Shown here piece after piece: positions 17,135 to 21,371 of a DNA stretch of 21,371 nucleotides (within the stretch, counting starts at the first letter, position 1; each line of letters begins with the position of its first letter). Origin of the DNA: Bacteroidota bacterium (lineage in GTDB: Bacteria > Bacteroidota > Bacteroidia > UKL13-3); assembly GCA_010027395.1 (NCBI GenBank), contig RGVD01000016.1, positions 1 to 21,371 of the forward strand, written 5' to 3'. The notes below the pieces were generated by a model. It saw only the letters and a program-made list of their open reading frames with translations, made no database searches and had not been told where the DNA came from. A program made the position numbers and the translations under genes.

Positions 17135-17623
17135 ATGAGCATTAAAGAAGAAAAATATGTGCGCCCCACATGGGATGAGTATTTCATGGAAGTAATGGAG
17201 GCCATCAGTAAACGAGCCACTTGCGGCCGAGGCAGAAGTGGTTGCGTGATTGCTCGAGACAACCAATTACTTGTTACAGGCTACGTAGGGTCTCCCATTG
17301 GCTTGCCCCATTGCGATGAAGTAGGTCATCAAATGAAGAAAATGATTCACGAGGATGATAGCATCACTGAACATTGCGTTCGCACTGTGCATGCTGAACA
17401 AAATGCGATTTGCCAAGCAGCAAAAAATGGCGTGGCTTTGGATGGTGCAACATTATATTGCAGAATGACCCCTTGTAGAGTTTGTGCCATGCTCATTATT
17501 AATTGTGGCATAAAACGAGTAGTTTGTGAGCGCAAATACCATGCTGGAGGGGAAAGTGAAGAAATGTTAAAAAAAGCAGGTGTTTCACTTGAATTTTTTT
17601 ATGATGAAGTGCAGAAATATTAG
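17135..17623 (+). CDS. dCMP deaminase (deoxycytidylate deaminase family)
   Basis: A 162-residue zinc enzyme that converts dCMP to dUMP, feeding thymidylate synthesis. The zinc and catalytic motif HAEQNAI has His86 and Glu88, and TPCRVCAM supplies Cys114 and Cys117. The N-terminal segment RPTWDEYFMEVMEAISKRATC (about 10-30) and the loop with CDEVGHQMKK (60-69) are characteristic of ComEB-type dCMP deaminases rather than cytidine deaminase or tRNA deaminase. It is the third gene of the rightward cluster, 8 bases after the kinase gene. Its stop lies 18 bases from the stop of the convergent YdeI-like gene. A short inverted repeat AGGTTT/AAACCT around 17635-17658 might end transcription from either side but is weak. 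Confidence 0.92.
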   Translation: MSIKEEKYVRPTWDEYFMEVMEAISKRATCGRGRSGCVIARDNQLLVTGYVGSPIGLPHCDEVGHQMKKMIHEDDSITEHCVRTVHAEQNAICQAAKNGVALDGATLYCRMTPCRVCAMLIINCGIKRVVCERKYHAGGESEEMLKKAGVSLEFFYDEVQKY

Positions 17624-17641
17624 TACTTGCTTTTTAGGTTT

Positions 17642-18232
17642 CTAAATATCATTTAAACCTTTGCCATTAAGAATTTGGGGGATACTTTTAACAACCCTTG
17701 ATTCTCTCGTTTGAGATTGTTTAGGTTGAGAAAAATGAAGTAGATAAGCTCTTTGCCTGCCAGACGTCAAGGTCTCAAATGCCTTTTTTAATGATGGTAT
17801 TTCATCTAATTTCGTTTGAAACTCTTCAGCCATATCGAACTCAGTTACCTTTTTTAGCTCCACTTTAGCACCTGATTTTTCTATCTCTATCGCCTGAAAA
17901 ATATATGCTTTCAAATCTTTTTTCAGGAGGTTGATTTCCTTCAAACTAGTAAAACGAATTTGCCTTGCTGTTTGTACATTCTTAGTTTGTTGAATCAAAA
18001 TTCCTTTTTCATCTTTCATCAAAACCCCTTTGAAAAATAAGAATGCACAATACACCTTAAAAGTATGAATGATAACAATATTACTACCATTTAATGTATA
18101 ACAGGGTGTCCCCCACTTTAACTCTTCAATTAAATTACATTCAAGCACAATAGCTCTCAACTGTTTAATTTCTTCCTGCCACCTAGTCTCTTTTTCAAAA
18201 TAGAAATTGACTTTTTCATTCATATCTTTCAT
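17642..18232 (-). CDS. YdeI/OmpD-associated family protein with DUF1801 domain
   Basis: A 196-residue cytosolic protein from the ATG at 18232. The open frame runs further upstream to 18409, but that part overlaps the DUF4256 gene, and the family begins with the KVNFYFEKETRWQEEI stretch. The start chosen leaves 16 bases between the genes; an ATG at 18223 is an alternative. The N-terminal two thirds is the DUF1801/YdhG-type domain (ECNLIEELKWGTPCYTLNGSN, about residues 31-51). The C-terminal segment (DEIPSLKKAFETLTSGRQRAYLLHFSQ) is the OmdA/YdeI helix-rich end, with TSGRQRAYLLHFSQPK typical of YdeI. The biochemical role is poorly known; an iron-binding, chaperone-like role has been suggested for relatives. 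It is the last gene of a leftward rnhB-DUF4256-YdeI group. Confidence 0.82.
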   Translation of the reverse strand: MKDMNEKVNFYFEKETRWQEEIKQLRAIVLECNLIEELKWGTPCYTLNGSNIVIIHTFKVYCAFLFFKGVLMKDEKGILIQQTKNVQTARQIRFTSLKEINLLKKDLKAYIFQAIEIEKSGAKVELKKVTEFDMAEEFQTKLDEIPSLKKAFETLTSGRQRAYLLHFSQPKQSQTRESRVVKSIPQILNGKGLNDI

Positions 18233-18248
18233 TGTTTCTATTACAAGA

Positions 18249-18800
18249 TTAAACCAGTAGAATACCTCTGAAACCCCTTGATGCATAGTATGAATCGGCA
18301 CCATTATGATAAACAAACACCTGACCATATCTATAATCTGCGAAAACGGCACCGCCCAGGTTTCTAACTGATGTGGGGGTTTCGATCCAACTGGATGTTT
18401 TTGTGTCAAAACTACCTAATTGTTGCAGTTTACGATATTGTACTTCATTCAAAATTTGAATGCCCATTTCTGTGGCCATATCTACTGCGCTGTTTTGTGG
18501 TTTGTTTTCTTTTCGTGCGTTTAAGGCTTCTCTGTCGTAGCATAAACTTCTTCTACCTTTGGGACTTTCAGGAGAACAATCACAAAAAACATATTCGCTG
18601 CTTTTAGCATCATAATCTATCACATCGGGTTCTCCGCCTGAAATTTCCATCATAAAAAGCGGATATATTTTCTCACGATTTAATTCTAATTTGGCTTGAA
18701 CGTCCGACCAGGAAATACCTTCATGCCTGCTCATATTTTTCTCAAAACGTTGCCTTAAAATCATGAACAACTCCTCTTTTTGTTTGATTGTAATATCCAT
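18249..18800 (-). CDS. DUF4256 domain-containing protein
   Basis: A 183-residue soluble protein matching DUF4256 over its whole length. Key segments are SWSDVQAKLELNREKIYPL (about 30-48), SGGEPDVIDYD (about 54-64), CDCSPESPKGRRSLCYDREAL (about 73-93), NSAVDMATEMGI, and the end GSFDTKTSSWIETPTSVRNLGGAVFADYRYGQVFVYHNGADSYYASRGFRG. The density of conserved Arg, Asp, Cys and aromatic residues suggests an enzyme, but I know no reaction for the family. The ATG at 18800 is close to the rnhB stop at 18812, so the two genes are likely co-transcribed. The YdeI-like gene follows 16 bases further on. The family assignment is confident; a function is not offered. Confidence 0.88.
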   Translation of the reverse strand: MDITIKQKEELFMILRQRFEKNMSRHEGISWSDVQAKLELNREKIYPLFMMEISGGEPDVIDYDAKSSEYVFCDCSPESPKGRRSLCYDREALNARKENKPQNSAVDMATEMGIQILNEVQYRKLQQLGSFDTKTSSWIETPTSVRNLGGAVFADYRYGQVFVYHNGADSYYASRGFRGILLV

Positions 18801-18811
18801 ATATTACCAAG

Positions 18812-19411
18812 TTAAAATAAATCCAACTGTTTTTTTTGCAGTGTAAAACTCAATCTGTGATAGGGAGTAATGCCATACTTTTCTATAGCATCTCGATGCT
18901 CTTGGGTTGGATAAGCTTTGTTTCTGTCCCAGCCATACATCGGGAAAGCTTCATGTAGTTTTTTCATATAGTCATCCCTGTAGGTTTTAGCTAGTATAGA
19001 TGCGGCTGCAATGCATTGCATTTTGGCATCACCTTTTACTATGCATAGGTGCTTAATATTCAAATAAGGAATAAACCTATTTCCATCGATCAATAATAAA
19101 CCCGGGCTATTGCTAAGCCCATCAATTGCTAAATGCATTGAGAGAAAAGAGGCTCTCAAGATATTCACCTTATCAATTTGTTTGTTATCGTAAGAAGCCA
19201 CTGCAAAACAAAGTGCTTTCTCCTCAATTTCTAGACGCAAATCATTACGCTGCTTTTCGTTGAGCTTTTTTGAATCATCCAAACCTTTAATAGATTTCTT
19301 AGGGTCTAAAATAACTGCCGCGGCATACACAGCTCCTGCCAAACAACCTCTACCTGCTTCATCACAACCTGCTTCTAATACTTCTTTTTGATAAAATTTT
19401 TGTAAGGCCAA
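18812..19411 (-). CDS. rnhB: Ribonuclease HII
   Basis: Type 2 RNase H, which cuts the RNA strand of RNA:DNA hybrids and removes single ribonucleotides from DNA. The 199 residues include AGCDEAGRGCLAG (Asp17, Glu18), LLIDGNRF (Asp109), and VKGDAK (Asp128), giving the four acidic metal ligands, plus the AAASILAKTYRDDYM and GWDRNKAYPTQEHRDAI motifs that carry the C-terminal substrate contacts. The start is unusual: no ATG precedes the conserved core in frame, and the nearest upstream stop (TAA) lies just six codons before it, so translation probably starts at the TTG at 19411. A Bacteroidota-type promoter was not found in front. DUF4256 and YdeI-like genes follow downstream with short gaps. Confidence 0.95.
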   Translation of the reverse strand: MALQKFYQKEVLEAGCDEAGRGCLAGAVYAAAVILDPKKSIKGLDDSKKLNEKQRNDLRLEIEEKALCFAVASYDNKQIDKVNILRASFLSMHLAIDGLSNSPGLLLIDGNRFIPYLNIKHLCIVKGDAKMQCIAAASILAKTYRDDYMKKLHEAFPMYGWDRNKAYPTQEHRDAIEKYGITPYHRLSFTLQKKQLDLF

Positions 19412-19483
19412 GACAAATGATATTGTTTATGCAAGCATATCATTTTTATTTGTGTTTTAAAAGAATTTAGAAAGTAAAACGGA

Positions 19484-19531
19484 AACCCTTTATGGTATGA
19501 AGATGGTTAACCATCCTCATACTTTAGGGTT
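19484..19531 (-). terminator. Palindromic hairpin downstream of the S24 repressor gene
   Basis: A 48-base inverted repeat starts 16 bases beyond the S24 gene stop (stop at 19548). Outer arms AACCCT (19484-19489) and AGGGTT (19526-19531) enclose an internal loop, then a stem GTATGA-A-GATGGTT paired to AACCATC-C-TCATAC with a single A/C mismatch. Its centre is the perfect 14-base palindrome GATGGTTAACCATC (19502-19515). After it the minus strand reads TCCGTTTTACTTTC, a poor U-tract. It most likely separates the S24 gene from rnhB transcription. The palindromic centre could also be a protein site. Confidence 0.5.
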
Positions 19532-19547
19532 GTAATCAATCAAATTA

Positions 19548-20366
19548 TTAATTGCTTGTGCTTCTCAAGCTCTTAATTTCGTTTTCAAGGCTTAACAGCC
19601 TGTGCATAATATTATTATCTTCTCCAGCTTTGGCATCCGGAAGTTCACTACTAAAATAATTTATGAATTTCCAAACTTCTCTCACTTCTCCAATTTCAAC
19701 TTCGTATGGATTAAACAAAGGATTTAATGAAATCAGTTGAAGTTTTCTAGTCTTATTAATATTATTTTGGATAATTTTAAAAACAGCCCCCTCCTCTCTG
19801 GTAATTATAATATAACCTTGGCCACTTTTTATATCCTCCCAATTTAACACATATTCACCAATCACATATGAGCCATGCTTGATAGGCAACATAGAATCAC
19901 CATCTATTTGAAAGGCTCTGTATTTTCTTTCGGGCGACAAAAAAGGCAATTGAAAAGTAGGTAATGATGCGATATATTCGGGGTCGCTATAGCCAACTGC
20001 ATAGCCAGCTTTGGCCTTAAATGGAACCAATTCAATATTGTCGCGATTGAACTTATCTACTGTACCTGATAGGATTCGCAATTTCGCACCTTTAATATAG
20101 TCTTTTTCTTCTTCTAGTTGACGGATCTGTAATTCGGATAAAGTATTCAAATTATGCTTTATCAAATAATCAATACCAATATTGAAATAATCGGATAGTT
20201 TTAATAAAAACTCAATGGGTGGATTTTGGGTAATACCATTTTCATAGCTGTTTAATTTTGCTCTACTTATTGTCAATTCATTAGCTAAAATTTCTTGACT
20301 TAGCTTCTTGCGATTTCGTAAAGCTCTGATATTTGCACCTAAATATGTAATAAGAGAATTCGCCAT
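19548..20366 (-). CDS. CI/LexA-like repressor: XRE helix-turn-helix with S24 peptidase domain
   Basis: A 272-residue DNA-binding repressor with a self-cleavage domain. Residues 8-70 are an XRE-type helix-turn-helix (ANIRALRNRKKLSQEILANE ... LNSYENGITQNPP). A linker leads to a C-terminal S24 domain with all parts needed for autocleavage: Ala120-Gly121 as the likely cut bond (KAKAGYAVGY), nucleophile Ser158 (QIDGDSMLPI) and general base Lys197 (AVFKII). In lambda CI and LexA such cleavage is triggered by RecA in DNA damage. A C-terminal coil (about 250-268) is extra. An inverted repeat lies 12 bases upstream of its ATG and may be its own operator. Proteins of this form occur both as phage repressors and as chromosomal regulators in Bacteroidota, so it is not proof of a prophage. 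Confidence 0.9.
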   Translation of the reverse strand: MANSLITYLGANIRALRNRKKLSQEILANELTISRAKLNSYENGITQNPPIEFLLKLSDYFNIGIDYLIKHNLNTLSELQIRQLEEEKDYIKGAKLRILSGTVDKFNRDNIELVPFKAKAGYAVGYSDPEYIASLPTFQLPFLSPERKYRAFQIDGDSMLPIKHGSYVIGEYVLNWEDIKSGQGYIIITREEGAVFKIIQNNINKTRKLQLISLNPLFNPYEVEIGEVREVWKFINYFSSELPDAKAGEDNNIMHRLLSLENEIKSLRSTSN

Positions 20367-20378
20367 TATCTAAAATTG

Positions 20379-20399
20379 TTATTTTGGATTGTAAAATAA
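20379..20399 (-). promoter_or_regulatory. Candidate operator upstream of the S24 repressor
   Basis: TTATTTT at 20379-20385 and AAAATAA at 20393-20399 form a perfect 7-base inverted repeat with 7 bases between, 21 bp in all and so two helical turns. It lies 12 bases before the repressor's ATG (20366), in the expected promoter and leader zone. That geometry suits a dimeric HTH repressor controlling itself. The DNA is so AT-rich that chance cannot be excluded. Confidence 0.35.
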
Positions 20400-20632
20400 T
20401 GATAATATTAGTAACAAAACAAGATTTAGATATTAAAATTATCAAAAATTTGTATAATAGTCTAATTAGTAATCTTTAAGATTGTATTTATGCGGTAGTT
20501 CAAGGTTCAGCGATTAAATTACATTGGAAATAATTTTGAATGAAATTATAGATGGTTTATAAAATTAGACTGACGTTTTGACAATCACGATTCAAACCTG
20601 ATTGCGCAATAATTAAATTAAAATTAAATACA

Positions 20633-20659
20633 AATTGATTATTTTATTGTTTATCAATT
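20633..20659 (-). terminator. Weak hairpin after the XRE regulator gene
   Basis: AATTGAT (20633-20639) pairs with ATCAATT (20653-20659) across a 13-base AT loop. On the minus strand it lies 16 bases beyond the XRE stop and is followed by TTGTATTTAATTTTAATTT, which is T-rich. The stem has only one G-C pair, so it would be unstable and the call is weak. Confidence 0.25.
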
Positions 20660-20675
20660 AATTAAATTTAAAAAT

Positions 20676-21137
20676 CTATTTTTTTAATTTAGATATGATA
20701 CTACTTTCAATGGCCTCGATTTTTTGTGTTAATTCCATTTGTTTTTGACCCATTGCTGAAAGATTTTGACTCAAATTATGTAAATAGGATATTTCATCAT
20801 AAAGTATTTTATGGTAGTTTAAGACTTGGTTGACACTTTCCTGAAGGCCTGATAATTCGATATAAACGAGCTTTAGTTGTTCCAACTCATTAGATATATC
20901 TATATTTTTATGCTTCTCTCGCTTTAAATCACCTGTACCTAGAAGCAACCAATCTGGATTTAAATCCTTAAAATGAGTCAAAATTCTTTGGATCATATCC
21001 AGACCAGGTTTGTTTCTGCCGCTGCTTATATGTGTCAATATTGATAAAGAAATACCTACCTCCAAAGCAAATTGACTCTTGGTATATCCATATACATCAA
21101 GCAAATGCATCACTCGTTTATTTATATCTTCAATCAT
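20676..21137 (-). CDS. Small XRE-family transcriptional regulator with coiled-coil tail
   Basis: A 153-residue regulator from the ATG at 21137. The frame is open to 21191, but the 18-residue extension would place an operator and a promoter box inside the coding region, and the domain begins with MIEDINKRV. Residues 4-62 form the XRE HTH (YGYTKSQFALEVGISLSI, then THISSGRNKPGLDMIQRIL) followed by DLNPDWLLLGTGDLKR, a pattern common among Bacteroidota XRE proteins. From about residue 83 to the end the sequence is helical with heptad-like Leu/Ile spacing, so it should oligomerise. There is no effector or peptidase domain, unlike its neighbour. Seven TACAnnTGTA-like sites lie upstream, the nearest about 20 bases before the ATG and overlapping a -7 box. 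This suggests autoregulation and control of a gene further right. Confidence 0.85.
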   Translation of the reverse strand: MIEDINKRVMHLLDVYGYTKSQFALEVGISLSILTHISSGRNKPGLDMIQRILTHFKDLNPDWLLLGTGDLKREKHKNIDISNELEQLKLVYIELSGLQESVNQVLNYHKILYDEISYLHNLSQNLSAMGQKQMELTQKIEAIESSIISKLKK

Positions 21138-21156
21138 CTGATTTATAGCTATATAA

Positions 21157-21347
21157 TACAAATGTAAAACCTCTATTTTACAAATCTGCACCTATTTTTA
21201 ATACAAATGTAAAGCATAAACATTTGTAAATACAAATGTAAAGCAGTAGCTTCTTTTACAGGTGATATTAAAATATAGATTATGTTGTATAATCAATTGA
21301 TATATAATATTTTAAATTTATATTGAAACATCTAAAATACAATTGTA
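21157..21347. promoter_or_regulatory. Array of TACAnnTGTA palindromic operators upstream of the XRE gene
   Basis: Four exact TACAnnTGTA palindromes occur at 21157-21166, 21202-21211, 21231-21240 (all TACAAATGTA) and 21338-21347 (TACAATTGTA). Three more are degenerate: 21179-21188 (TACAAATCTG), 21219-21228 (AACATTTGTA, inverted) and 21257-21266 (TACAGGTGAT). Two of the exact sites lie within an identical 17-base direct repeat, AATACAAATGTAAAGCA, at 21200-21216 and 21229-21245. The first three sites are 22 and 23 bases apart, about two helical turns. Reading left, TACATTTG inside the first site is an exact TAnnTTTG -7 box ending 21 bases before the XRE ATG, so a protein bound there would block transcription of the XRE gene. 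No clear -33 element is present. Confidence 0.65.
21200..21245. repeat. 17-base direct repeat carrying operator half of the array
   Basis: AATACAAATGTAAAGCA occurs at 21200-21216 and again, without mismatch, at 21229-21245, 29 bases apart start to start. The first operator at 21155 shares the first 14 bases and then differs. The identity extends beyond the 10-base palindrome, which means the flanking GTAAAGCA is also conserved and may add to protein recognition, or the copies arose by local duplication. Confidence 0.75.
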
Positions 21348-21371
21348 AAAGGAAATTTAACATTCATTTAC

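Larger units (their letters stand above)
20367..20675. other. 309-base AT-rich intergenic region between the two regulators
   Basis: Very AT-rich and without a plausible gene. It holds the S24 gene's upstream inverted repeat near the left end, a 10-base palindrome ATTGCGCAAT at 20601-20610, which is unusual in this otherwise AT-rich DNA, and a weak hairpin after the XRE gene at the right end. No TACAnnTGTA operator like those right of the XRE gene occurs here. No tRNA, repeat family, or integration-site duplication was recognised. Confidence 0.4.

Noticed and set aside
18233..18409. Longer N terminus for the YdeI-like gene
   Set aside because: It overlaps the DUF4256 gene by 161 bases, and the residues do not resemble the family; the domain starts after 18232.
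20601..20610. The palindrome ATTGCGCAAT as a separate operator
   Set aside because: A single ten-base palindrome with no second copy and no position relative to a promoter; only noted in the gap description.
21138..21191. Longer N terminus for the XRE regulator
   Set aside because: It would cover the first operator and the -7 promoter box, and the XRE domain starts at the ATG at 21137.
21157..21347. A CRISPR array or iteron origin for the repeated sites
   Set aside because: The repeats are 10-17 bases, irregularly spaced and palindromic, without uniform spacers, and there is no replication initiator gene; they fit operators better.
19412..21371. A prophage or integrative element
   Set aside because: Only two repressor-type genes are present, with no integrase, structural or transfer gene or attachment repeat. 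The possibility is kept as a finding rather than an annotation.

Overview
The window is chromosomal DNA from a member of the Bacteroidota, probably a free-living Chitinophagales/Sphingobacteriales-type organism; no species can be named. The evidence is a large PKD protein with the gliding/type IX secretion C-terminal sorting domain, the long plant/Chlamydia/Bacteroidota form of IspG, the tiny ribosomal protein THX, the DUF4403 and DUF4256 families, visibly AT-rich DNA, and promoters of the Bacteroidota TTG-N19-TAnnTTTG type.

Left part (1-8.9 kb): the 3' end of a haem-exporter membrane gene (ccmB), a DUF4403 lipoprotein, and a leftward cluster ispG > PKD/T9SS protein > PduO-type cobalamin adenosyltransferase. 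ispG has a good promoter in the 432-base gap upstream of it. Middle part (8.9-15.2 kb): a DUF1003 membrane protein; a TPR protein gene whose promoter and ATG are intact but whose 5' coding part is out of frame; an Uup-like ABC-F ATPase; an SRPBCC protein; an aldose-1-epimerase-like protein overlapping it tail to tail; a possible 51-residue membrane peptide; and two small genes, ribosomal protein THX (38 aa) and tRNA-Leu(GAG).

Right part (15.3-21.4 kb): a tightly packed rightward operon of an MFS transporter, a P-loop nucleotide-kinase-like protein and dCMP deaminase, which reads as a (deoxy)nucleotide uptake/salvage unit. It faces a leftward group rnhB > DUF4256 > YdeI/DUF1801-like protein. 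Further right are two leftward regulators: a CI/LexA-like repressor with an S24 self-cleavage domain and, separated by an AT-rich 309-base gap, a small XRE regulator with a coiled-coil tail. Upstream of the small regulator, running to the window edge, is an array of TACAnnTGTA palindromes, two inside an exact 17-bp direct repeat. Some of these overlap a -7 promoter box, so they look like the operators of an autoregulated switch controlling this gene and perhaps a divergent gene beyond the window.

Most of the window is ordinary housekeeping chromosome. The parts that repay attention are the operator array and the paired repressors at the right end, the broken TPR gene start, and the transporter-kinase-deaminase operon. 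No integrase, transposase, CRISPR array or defence gene is visible.
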